Assembly (NCBI GenBank): GCA_019322435.1
Contig: JAHWIR010000002.1
Coordinates: 1-18,626 of the forward strand
From: Candidatus Woesearchaeota archaeon
GTDB lineage: Archaea; Nanobdellota; Nanobdellia; Woesearchaeales; WJKL01
Length of the DNA stretch: 18,626 nucleotides
Direction of reading: 5' to 3'
The stretch's first letter is position 1; every line of letters starts with the position of its first letter. The notes under the pieces were generated by a model. The model was not told the origin of the DNA and ran no database searches. It worked only from the letters and a program-made list of their open reading frames with translations. Position numbers and translations under genes: made by a program. Of this stretch, positions 13,565-18,626 are shown piece after piece.

Positions 13565-14038
13565 TTACAAGTCATAGATATCTGAAATTTTCAATTTTTT
13601 CTTTAACTTCTCCCAATCTGAATAATCAGAATCCTTCAAATTTTTATTTATTATCTTAACCACTTTATTTATTATCTTAACCATATTCTCATACTGCTCA
13701 TTCCTATCTTTCCAAAACCCGGACTCCTTTCCATAATGAGAATTTTCATTTTCAACATGCCATTCATCAACACGCATCACTAATTCATCAGAATCATTAA
13801 CCCGCTTATCAAGAACAATACCCACCAAAGTATCCTTGTCAATAGCACTGTTTGGAACTACTCCACAAATATATTTTGCATAATCTATAGATCGAATATA
13901 AATTACATCATTGTTGTTTTCTTTTTCAGCTTCAGCTATAAGCTCAAGACATGTCTGTTGCCTAATCTTTTCAGGAGTACTCGGCCCTTTTTGTGGATCC
14001 ATGAATTGTTTCAATAATCTTTCCTTTTCCGGCCCCAT
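13565..14038 (-). CDS. Unrecognised 157-aa protein
   Basis: No family recognised. The product is charged and soluble-looking, with no signal or membrane helix. A mixed N-terminal region holds IYIRSIDYAKYICG; the middle is acidic (DEWHVENENSHYG); the C-terminus contains KIINKVVKIINKN, produced by a 21-bp tandem repeat, and ends Lys/Asp-rich. A TATA box about 28 bases upstream makes it leaderless. The leader is nearly the same as that of the neighbour at 14087-14395. Possibly a lineage-specific gene. Confidence 0.65.
   Translation of the reverse strand: MGPEKERLLKQFMDPQKGPSTPEKIRQQTCLELIAEAEKENNNDVIYIRSIDYAKYICGVVPNSAIDKDTLVGIVLDKRVNDSDELVMRVDEWHVENENSHYGKESGFWKDRNEQYENMVKIINKVVKIINKNLKDSDYSDWEKLKKKLKISDIYDL
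13643..13683. repeat. 21-bp tandem duplication inside the 157-aa gene
   Basis: TTTATTTATTATCTTAACCA occurs at 13643-13662 and again at 13664-13683, a perfect 20-base match with period 21, in frame. It adds seven residues (KIINKVV repeated). Confidence 0.85.
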
Positions 14039-14090
14039 AATAAAAAGAAATAAATTTGTTTTATATATATTTTATCATTGCATCAATTAC
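14031..14090 (-). repeat. Duplicated gene-start region, copy A (copy B at 14377-14450)
   Basis: Both copies read, on the minus strand, AAAATATA, then ATTTATTTCTTTTT, then a TTATG start. Copy A also keeps GATGCAATGATAAAATATA, close to the end of cbf5 (TATGCAAAACAATAAAATATA) in copy B. A GGGGC box follows an ATG in both, but in copy B that ATG (14383-14385) is out of frame and the gene starts ten bases earlier. Confidence 0.65.
14058..14074 (-). promoter_or_regulatory. TATA box for the 157-aa gene
   Basis: On the minus strand AAAATATATATAAAAC lies about 28 bases upstream of the ATG at 14038, giving a leaderless transcript. Confidence 0.55.
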
Positions 14091-14395
14091 TTTTTTCTAA
14101 CTTTAGGAAGTATTTCTTTCAACTCTTCCTTTATTCGTTTAAGATGACCTGGAAAATCCTTTGGAAGAACCTTAGGATCACGATCAACTGCAACTTCATA
14201 CCCCACACCATTCTTATCTTTTATCTGTGAAGAATAAAAAACAATCTTTTCCAGTTTTCCTTTGTTTGTAACACACTCTGTTACACTGCGATAACCCCTT
14301 ACATATACATTAATCTGCTCTCCATATCTTATTAAAACAGGCTTACCTATCTCTAGTTCATTAAAAACTACTTCTCCCGCCCCATAATATACCAT
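14087..14395 (-). CDS. Unrecognised 102-aa protein
   Basis: No family recognised. The first half is probably beta-rich (MVYYGAGEVVFNELEIGKPV, then QINVYVRGYRS). The C-terminus is a basic amphipathic helix (HLKRIKEELKEILPKVRKK). No signal or membrane segment. Translation begins at the ATG at 14393-14395; the TATA box overlaps the cbf5 stop codon, so it is probably leaderless. It shares its leader with the gene at 13565-14038, but the proteins do not look alike. Confidence 0.62.
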   Translation of the reverse strand: MVYYGAGEVVFNELEIGKPVLIRYGEQINVYVRGYRSVTECVTNKGKLEKIVFYSSQIKDKNGVGYEVAVDRDPKVLPKDFPGHLKRIKEELKEILPKVRKK

Positions 14396-14420
14396 AACAA
14401 AAAGAAATAAATCTGCTTTT

Positions 14421-15380
14421 TTATATTTTATTGTTTTGCATAAACACTTTATGAATCAAAACAGCAACACCTTTGCTTTCTTTCATAATCTCTTCTGAAT
14501 CCATTCTCGCTGTTCCTACTGCAATCAATTCATCAGCAAGAGTCATCACAGCAACCATATCCTTTTTCCCAATCCCAGAATCTAGCTTGGAAATCCCCGG
14601 TATTTTCAGATTAACACCATTGCATAAAGAACTGATAGTTGTATCTAAAACATAAATTTTTGGCAGATGACTGACAGCAAATTCAATTGGCAATATTGCT
14701 TTTCTCAAATATTCTTCTTTTCCTTCTTCTTTATAATAATAAAAAGCATCTGTCAAATCCTGCAGTGTAACTAATGAATCTTCTTCAAAAGGCCCTGCTT
14801 TTGTTCTTCTTAATTCAGCCATATGAGCTCCAACTCCTAATTCCTGCCCAATCTGATGGCACAGCATCCTTATATAAGTTCCTGCTTCACACCCAACTAC
14901 AAATAAAACATCCTTATCTTCAATCTCCAAAATATCAATATAATAAATCTCCCTCTCCCTTATAACTCTTTTGACAGCAGATTTCAAAGGCGGTTTTTGC
15001 ATTATCTTTCCAGTAAACTTCTTTATTGCTTTCCTTATCTTATCTTCTTCAACTTCTTTATGCAGATGCATGATACAGACATACTCTTTTCCAGCAGGCA
15101 GTAATGTCTGTACAATCCTTGTTGCCCTGCTTAATGCAATCGGCAGCACTCCTGTTACAGCAGGATCCAAAGTCCCGGAATGCCCTGCTTTCTTTATCTT
15201 TAAAATCTTCTGCACATAATCTGAAACTTGATGAGAAGTAGGCCCTTTTGGCTTGTCAATATTAACAACACCATACTGAATTAGCTCTTCAACTTTTCTT
15301 TCGACAACTTCTCTGCTAGTTTCAGCTTGTTTTTTAATCAATAATTCTCTTTCTATCTTTTCAAAAGGCAATTTTCCCAT
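14421..15380 (-). CDS. cbf5: tRNA/rRNA pseudouridine synthase Cbf5 (TruB family)
   Basis: 319 aa. It is the catalytic subunit of H/ACA ribonucleoproteins and also acts on tRNA U55 in archaea. GVVNIDKPKGPTSHQVSDYV (38-57) and KAGHSGTLDPAVTGVLP (64-80) are signatures; the catalytic Asp is D72. GCEAGTYIRMLCHQIG (about 164-179) follows, and a C-terminal PUA domain (about 240-315) binds the RNA 3' ACA. Start codon ATG 15378-15380, 32 bases after eL31. A TATA-like TTATTAAAC about 26 bases upstream (15402-15411) would allow its own leaderless transcript, or it may be read through from eL31. Confidence 0.95.
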   Translation of the reverse strand: MGKLPFEKIERELLIKKQAETSREVVERKVEELIQYGVVNIDKPKGPTSHQVSDYVQKILKIKKAGHSGTLDPAVTGVLPIALSRATRIVQTLLPAGKEYVCIMHLHKEVEEDKIRKAIKKFTGKIMQKPPLKSAVKRVIREREIYYIDILEIEDKDVLFVVGCEAGTYIRMLCHQIGQELGVGAHMAELRRTKAGPFEEDSLVTLQDLTDAFYYYKEEGKEEYLRKAILPIEFAVSHLPKIYVLDTTISSLCNGVNLKIPGISKLDSGIGKKDMVAVMTLADELIAVGTARMDSEEIMKESKGVAVLIHKVFMQNNKI

Positions 15381-15405
15381 AGAATAATAGAATAAGTAGT
15401 TGTTT

Positions 15406-15421
15406 AATAAGTTTACTTATT
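15406..15421. repeat. 16-bp inverted repeat over the eL31 stop codon
   Basis: AATAAGT-TT-ACTTATT, with 7-bp arms. It covers the eL31 stop and part of the possible cbf5 TATA box, so it may end the ribosomal operon or influence cbf5. Confidence 0.45.
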
Positions 15422-15910
15422 AGCAGGCCCTGTTACTTGTTTTTCAACTTGTTTAGGAACAGCAGGTGCTTTTGGTGCTGGCTTTGGTGCTTCTTTCTTT
15501 ATTGCTTTTAACTCTTCTTTTTCTTCTTTTTTAGCTTTAGCTTCTTCCTTTTTCTCTTCTAATTTTCCAGCTAATCCTTTTTTCCCTTTCTTCTCTTCTT
15601 TAACTTCAACAGGAGCTCCTTCTAATTCAGCAAAAACCACTCCTTTGTCATCTTTCTTAGCAACAACTTTGACATGATGCGGAGGATTCTTCATCCCATG
15701 CTTCCACAATAACTCATTGACATATTTTCCTAATTTAACATCTTCACTTTTCATATGCTTCTCAAGAAATTGCCTTAAAGCAAAGACAGCTTTCTTTGCT
15801 CTTTTGTATTTAGGAACATTAAGCCACTTTCTTCTAAGCGGAACATTATAGGTTCTTTCCAAGACAACTTTTGCTTCTTCTTCCTTCTTTTTTTTCTTTT
15901 CTTCTGCCAT
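15413..15910 (-). CDS. rpl31e: Ribosomal protein eL31 with long charged C-terminal tail
   Basis: 165 aa. The conserved core is residues 18-100: ERTYNVPLRRKWLNVPKYKR, RAKKAVFALRQFLEKHM, KLGKYVNELLWKHGMKNPP and a closing VVFAELEG. The family is usually about 80-95 aa in archaea; here about 65 residues of Lys/Glu/Ala/Pro follow (KEEKKGKKGLAGKLEEKKEE and onward). The N-terminus is also Lys/Glu-rich. ATG 15910 is chosen over an in-frame TTG at 15943 that would overlap eL39 by 28 bases. Only five bases separate it from the eL39 stop. Confidence 0.93.
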   Translation of the reverse strand: MAEEKKKKKEEEAKVVLERTYNVPLRRKWLNVPKYKRAKKAVFALRQFLEKHMKSEDVKLGKYVNELLWKHGMKNPPHHVKVVAKKDDKGVVFAELEGAPVEVKEEKKGKKGLAGKLEEKKEEAKAKKEEKEELKAIKKEAPKPAPKAPAVPKQVEKQVTGPANK

Positions 15911-15915
15911 CTTAA

Positions 15916-16089
15916 TTAAGCTTTTGTCCTGCCTCTTCTCCAAGATCTCTTTTTAGCAGTATGTCTTCCAGGATGCACCCTCCTTCCTTTTCCATATTTC
16001 TTTGGAACACTCCAGAAAGGCGCCCACTTGGTCTGTTTTCCTTTTTTTGCCAGTCTTTGCTTTTTAGCTGGATGTTTGAATCTTGCCAT
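15916..16089 (-). CDS. rpl39e: Ribosomal protein eL39
   Basis: 57 aa, too short for many gene callers. MARFKHPAKKQRLAKKGKQT, then WAPFWSVPKK, and the closing KKRSWRRGRTKA match the family (RLAKxxKQNRxxPxW ... RRHWRR). It is a few residues longer than the usual 50-51 because of a GKGRRVHPGRH stretch. It begins one base after the eS19 stop and sits between eS19 and eL31, in the usual order eS19 - eL39 - eL31, though the PDCD5 gene often found between eS19 and eL39 is missing. Confidence 0.93.
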   Translation of the reverse strand: MARFKHPAKKQRLAKKGKQTKWAPFWSVPKKYGKGRRVHPGRHTAKKRSWRRGRTKA

Positions 16090-16090
16090 T

Positions 16091-16678
16091 TTATTTTTTA
16101 GCAGCTAGTTCTGCTGCAGTTGGTACTTTTTCTGGTTCAGCTTTTGGAGTTTCTTTAACTTCTTCTTTAGTAGTTTCCTTAGGAACTTCTTTTTCAGCCT
16201 CAACTTTTGGAGCCTCTTTCTTAACCACTGGCTTTACAACTTTCCTTTTAGGTTTTGTCTTCAAAATAGCCACAGCTGTTTTATCCAATAATGATTTTCC
16301 TTTTGGTGCAATAACCCTTCCTTTATGGATGCCTTTTTCAGCAAATTTGATTAATTCAGCTTTTTCCAGCTGCTGCAGTATCTTCCTTATGACACTTCCA
16401 GAGCCTTTCTTAAAATGAGCCTTCTTGTGCCCTCTTCTTCTCTTTCCGCCGTATTTAGTCCTTAACTTAGAAACACCAATAGGACCAAGAACAAAAACAC
16501 TTCTAAGAACAGCAGCTGCTCTCTTATACCACCAGTCTTTTTCTTCAGGAGCCCTTTCCTTGTGCGCTCCTGTCTTTGCAAACGCAGACCACACCGGAGG
16601 CTTGATTACTTCTATCTTCTTCAGCTCTTCAGCAACTTTTTCTATCAATTCATTCGGGTAAACTTCATACACAGTCAT
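16091..16678 (-). CDS. rps19e: Ribosomal protein eS19 with C-terminal extension
   Basis: 195 aa. The core (residues 1-140) has VYEVYPNELIEKVAEELK, KTGAHKERAPEEKDWWYKR, GPIGVSKLRTKYGGKRRRGH and GSGSVIRKILQQLEKAELI, all diagnostic. Archaeal eS19 is normally about 150 aa; about 50 residues of Lys/Glu/Pro/Val (KVEAEKEVPKETTKEEVK onward, ending VPTAAELAAKK) are added. The start has GGAGGG 9-14 bases upstream. First gene of the eS19-eL39-eL31 operon. Confidence 0.95.
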   Translation of the reverse strand: MTVYEVYPNELIEKVAEELKKIEVIKPPVWSAFAKTGAHKERAPEEKDWWYKRAAAVLRSVFVLGPIGVSKLRTKYGGKRRRGHKKAHFKKGSGSVIRKILQQLEKAELIKFAEKGIHKGRVIAPKGKSLLDKTAVAILKTKPKRKVVKPVVKKEAPKVEAEKEVPKETTKEEVKETPKAEPEKVPTAAELAAKK

Positions 16679-16786
16679 TATAAGTTCCCTCCTTTCGGAG
16701 TATATAATTTTATTAGGTTGTAATCATGAAATTCAATTGAATTTCAGGATGTCAAAGTCGATACTCGACTTTAAACATAACCAGTA
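16679..16786 (-). promoter_or_regulatory. Hairpin-rich leader of the eS19 operon
   Basis: Three structures stand in a row. An 8-bp stem AAAGTCGA/TCGACTTT with a 3-nt loop is at 16754-16772. A 20-bp perfect palindrome, TGAAATTCAATTGAATTTCA, is at 16727-16746. On the minus strand, CTCC-GAAA-GGAG at 16689-16700 closes a GNRA tetraloop over the eS19 ribosome binding site. If transcription starts near 16786 all three are in the mRNA leader. Confidence 0.5.
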
Positions 16787-16805
16787 TAGAATAGGATTTT
16801 AGAAG

Positions 16806-16815
16806 TATATATAAA
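16806..16815 (-). promoter_or_regulatory. Probable TATA box for the eS19 operon
   Basis: TTTATATATA on the minus strand matches the archaeal TATA consensus and would start transcription near 16786. An alternative AATTATATA at 16701-16709 would give a nearly leaderless eS19 mRNA instead. The distal box could also serve the plus strand. Confidence 0.5.
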
Positions 16816-16852
16816 GATTACGAAAATTTAACTAGCAATAAGCTAAGAAAAG

Positions 16853-16860
16853 CTTAAATA
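16853..16860 (+). promoter_or_regulatory. TATA box for the Cys-rich anchored protein
   Basis: CTTAAATA is centred about 27 bases before ATG 16884, predicting a leaderless transcript; no SD is present. Confidence 0.5.
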
Positions 16861-16883
16861 CTATTTATTGTCTTTACTTCTTT

Positions 16884-17597
16884 ATGAAATATGCTTTAAT
16901 AATTTTGATATTATTAGCTTCTTTTGCATATGCTGAGAAAGAAGTCTTTGACAAACACATCGATTCAAATGATGAATTTACTGTAAATTATGTTGATTAT
17001 TCTTTCAGTTATTCATTTACCTCTGATAAAGCATTGATCAAAAGCAAATATAGCAAGCTCATACTTCCAATGGAGGAATGCAAAGAAGCAGGCTATCTTA
17101 AATTCTGCCTGATAAGCATGACAAATGATACTGAAGAAGAGAATACAGAGTTTCGTTTAATAATCAATGAAACAGACTGCATTGAATACCAGCTTGAGAA
17201 TGCTTCATTAGACTGCAAAGTCAAGATAGGAGAAGACTGCACCTCTGATTACATGTGCGTAGGAAAATGCCTGCATGGAACCTGCACTATTTCTTATCCA
17301 ATCTGCGGAGATGGTTATTGCGATAAAAACGATTGTGAAGAAGACTGCAAAGTTGAAGTCAATGAAACAGTAGTCAATGAAACAGTTGAAGAAGCTCCAG
17401 AGCCAGAGCTATTTGAAGAAAATGAACTAGAAGCTGCTGAACCAGAAGTTGTTGAAGAAATCTCAATTGAAGAAGAGAAAAAATCTTTTGACAAAAAAAA
17501 GCTTGGAATCTGGATTTCCATATCTGTATTTTTATTAGGAGTTGCAGCGCTTATTTATCAGATATATAAAAAGAGAAAGGAAAATCAATTTGCTTAA
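16884..17597 (+). CDS. Secreted Cys-rich protein with C-terminal membrane anchor
   Basis: 237 aa, no named family recognised. Residues 1-17 form a signal peptide (ALIILILLASFAYA, probable cleavage after AYA). A region of about 100 residues with N-x-S/T sequons and paired cysteines follows, then a compact Cys-rich block (CTSDYMCVGKCLHGTC and CGDGYCDKNDCEEDC, about 119-153). An acidic Glu/Pro/Ala stalk (155-200) leads to a single hydrophobic helix (about 209-226, ISISVFLLGVAALIYQ) and a basic end (KKRKEN) that would stay in the cytoplasm. The CGDG motif is shared with the giant surface protein. Likely a type I membrane protein on the cell surface; partner unknown. Confidence 0.83.
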   Translation: MKYALIILILLASFAYAEKEVFDKHIDSNDEFTVNYVDYSFSYSFTSDKALIKSKYSKLILPMEECKEAGYLKFCLISMTNDTEEENTEFRLIINETDCIEYQLENASLDCKVKIGEDCTSDYMCVGKCLHGTCTISYPICGDGYCDKNDCEEDCKVEVNETVVNETVEEAPEPELFEENELEAAEPEVVEEISIEEEKKSFDKKKLGIWISISVFLLGVAALIYQIYKKRKENQFA

Positions 17598-17600
17598 TTA

Positions 17601-17637
17601 CTCACCCTTAAACCACTGCAAATATTATATGGGTGAG
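17601..17637. terminator. Inverted repeat between convergent genes
   Basis: CTCACCC (17601-17607) pairs with GGGTGAG (17631-17637) around a 23-base A/T-rich loop. It lies between the 3' ends of the plus-strand gene ending at 17597 and the minus-strand gene ending at 17658, so it could act in both directions. Confidence 0.5.
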
Positions 17638-17657
17638 GTGGATATTTTGAGATAACC

Positions 17658-17858
17658 TTATCCAAAGACATTCTTTAAGAATTCTCCTGCTTGCCCTACA
17701 ATATTTTTGTGCCATTTCCAGCAGAGCACATCTCCTAAACCTATATCACATGTTACTCCAGGATCTCTTGCTGCGAAACCACCAATAATCCCCCAAACTA
17801 CGATTATTATTACAATCACAATGATTATTTTGACTAATGGGTTGCCTTTTTTGTCCAT
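17658..17858 (-). CDS. Small single-pass membrane protein, 66 aa
   Basis: Function not recognised. MDKKGNPLVK is followed by a hydrophobic helix (about residues 9-30, rich in Ile and Val), then a short exported part with two cysteines (TCDIGLGDVLCWKW) and an amphipathic end (GEFLKNVFG). GGTGAT 7-12 bases upstream and a TATA box near 17895 support translation. The two cysteines could form a disulfide. Confidence 0.62.
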   Translation of the reverse strand: MDKKGNPLVKIIIVIVIIIVVWGIIGGFAARDPGVTCDIGLGDVLCWKWHKNIVGQAGEFLKNVFG

Positions 17859-17888
17859 TTGATATCACCAAGAAGATAATTATTAAAA

Positions 17889-17901
17889 GCATATAAAAAC
17901 A
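17889..17901 (-). promoter_or_regulatory. TATA box for the 66-aa membrane protein
   Basis: GTTTTTATATGC on the minus strand is centred 37 bases before the ATG, leaving a leader of about 10-12 nt that includes the GGTGAT site. The 12-mer TTGACGAAATGT (17899-17910) abuts it upstream. Confidence 0.5.
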
Positions 17902-17946
17902 TTTCGTCAATCTAATAAAGACTTTACAGATTTATGCTGCTACACA

Positions 17947-18315
17947 TTATTCTTTTAAGCTTGAAATAGCTTTCCTAGCGCTTTCTTCAACAATTACTCT
18001 CAAATTTCTATCTTGGTCTTTGCAGAAAACAGGATGCCTGCTTTTCAGTTTCCCTTTCCCTATTATTTCTATATCTCTAACAAACCAATAAGAGAACACT
18101 TCACCATAGTCATAATTTCCTATTATGTAATTTATTCCATCTTCTACTTTATTTTTTCTCTCAAAATCCAAGAAAGCGCTTTCTTCACCAAAATTGCTTG
18201 ATCCGTTTGTATAATAGTTTACTCCATCTAATGTAGCAACAAGATTTACACCTAAGCCTCTATAACCCCCTTCACTCCCTGTATCCTCTGTTCTGATTAC
18301 AAGGGTTTTTTCCAT
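17947..18315 (-). CDS. Unrecognised 122-aa protein
   Basis: No family recognised. The product looks soluble: an N-terminal strand MEKTLVIRTEDTGSEGGYRG, a Gly/Asn/Tyr-rich middle (GVNYYTNGSSNFGEE, YIIGNYDYGEV), and a basic C-terminal helix (RVIVEESARKAISSLKE). One cysteine. It has its own TATA box about 43 bases upstream. It is divergent from the helicase gene at 18481. Confidence 0.6.
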   Translation of the reverse strand: MEKTLVIRTEDTGSEGGYRGLGVNLVATLDGVNYYTNGSSNFGEESAFLDFERKNKVEDGINYIIGNYDYGEVFSYWFVRDIEIIGKGKLKSRHPVFCKDQDRNLRVIVEESARKAISSLKE

Positions 18316-18353
18316 TAGATTTAACTTGTATTTATTACCTTATAGTAATTGAA

Positions 18354-18363
18354 TTATTTAAAC
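18354..18363 (-). promoter_or_regulatory. TATA box for the 122-aa protein
   Basis: GTTTAAATAA on the minus strand, centred about 43 bases before the ATG, predicts a leader of about 17 nt. Confidence 0.45.
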
Positions 18364-18375
18364 TTTTCTATGAAA

Positions 18376-18408
18376 TTAGGATTCAATCAACATTTCGTCA
18401 AATCCTAA
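18376..18408. promoter_or_regulatory. Inverted repeat between divergent promoters
   Basis: TTAGGATT (18376-18383) and AATCCTAA (18401-18408) flank 17 bases. The right arm abuts the TATA-like CTTTAAAAAC (18410-18419) of the helicase gene. An operator is possible; it has not been matched to any known regulator. Confidence 0.4.
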
Positions 18409-18456
18409 CCTTTAAAAACCACTGCTGTATTACATAGTAAAAGATTAAAGACCATT

Positions 18457-18482
18457 ATTTATTTTCAATATTGAAAATAAAT
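18457..18482. repeat. 26-bp perfect palindrome touching the helicase start codon
   Basis: Centred on CAATATTG, both arms match for 13 bases and the right arm includes the first two bases of ATG 18481. It could be a repressor site or an mRNA hairpin that hides this ATG. Confidence 0.7.
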
Positions 18483-18626
18483 GCTGTTAAGAAAAATGAC
18501 AATAGAAGTAATGAAACAGCCTTACAAAGCAGTCGAAGTAGAGAAAATACTAAATCCAACTGTAAAAAAATGGTTTTTTAGTAGATTTAAGAAGTTTTCA
18601 CTCCCTCAATTATATGGAGTAAGAGA
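18481..18626 (+). CDS. Start of an Lhr-like DEAD/DEAH helicase, cut by the right edge
   Basis: 48 residues are visible and the frame is open to the window end. After a short leader, QPYKAVEVEKILNPTVKKWF and FKKFSLPQLYGV resemble the entry of Lhr-type superfamily 2 helicases, where a HPxVxxWF helix and the Q-motif proline-glutamine come before the Walker A motif. The Walker A itself is outside the window, so the call rests on this short segment. The start may be ATG 18481 or ATG 18496; the palindrome overlaps the former, and neither has a clear SD. Confidence 0.62.
   Translation, partial: MLLRKMTIEVMKQPYKAVEVEKILNPTVKKWFFSRFKKFSLPQLYGVR

Noticed and set aside
15911..15943. TTG start for eL31 overlapping eL39
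   Set aside because: The 11 added residues are read from eL39 coding sequence in another frame; ATG 15910 just after the eL39 stop is the simple choice.
16083..16661. Plus-strand frames opposite eS19
   Set aside because: Antisense shadows of a confidently identified ribosomal protein.
1..18626. tRNA, rRNA, box C/D or H/ACA RNA genes, insertion sequences, integrase or attachment sites
   Set aside because: None seen by eye: no GTTCGANNC T-arm with paired acceptor ends, no transposase-like protein and no paired terminal repeats. A covariance-model search would be more sensitive.

Overview
The window is chromosomal DNA from an archaeon, about 37% G+C by eye. Archaeal markers are a proteasome alpha subunit, SBDS, the exosome proteins Rrp4, Rrp41 and Rrp42, RpoK, Cbf5, eS19, eL39, eL31 and an RNase P Pop5-like protein. 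Many starts are leaderless behind TATA boxes, and others have GGTG or GGAGGTGA ribosome binding sites. The style of the surface proteins (CGDG cysteine modules, Ig-like domains with many N-glycosylation sequons, a charged tail ending in a Gly-Trp helical domain) suggests the DPANN group, perhaps Woesearchaeota or a relative. That placement is an inference from style, not from a tree.

Layout. (1) 2-4249: the 3' part of a giant surface protein, open at the left edge. (2) 4333-7413: a tRNA methylthiotransferase, then a two-gene unit of an HxGH nucleotidyltransferase and a phosphomannomutase/phosphoglucomutase. (3) 7414-8567: two paralogous small exported domains, one on a membrane helix and one behind a lipobox. 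(4) 8568-13544: an archaeal exosome superoperon, pop5 - 57-aa ORF - psmA - SBDS - rrp4 - rrp41 - rrp42 - rpoK - DUF357, tightly packed. pop5 has no ATG, GTG or TTG start that fits; it appears to begin at ATT 8700. (5) 13565-14395, minus strand: two unrecognised small genes with near-identical leaders that also resemble the end of cbf5. (6) 14421-16678, minus strand: cbf5, eL31, eL39 and eS19, with a hairpin-rich eS19 leader. (7) 16884-17597: a secreted, C-terminally anchored Cys-rich protein. (8) 17658-18315, minus strand: a small membrane protein and an unrecognised 122-aa protein. (9) 18481 to the right edge: the start of an Lhr-like helicase, preceded by a 26-bp perfect palindrome.

The genes fall into two themes. 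One is RNA and protein housekeeping: RNase P, exosome, proteasome, ribosome maturation, pseudouridylation, ms2t6A modification, ribosomal proteins and an RNA polymerase subunit. The other is the cell surface: the giant sequon-rich protein, the anchored paralog pair, the Cys-rich anchored protein, and the sugar-phosphate mutase with its nucleotidyltransferase, which could feed glycan synthesis. No tRNA, rRNA, CRISPR array, transposase or integrase was seen, and no stretch over 300 bases lacks a gene.
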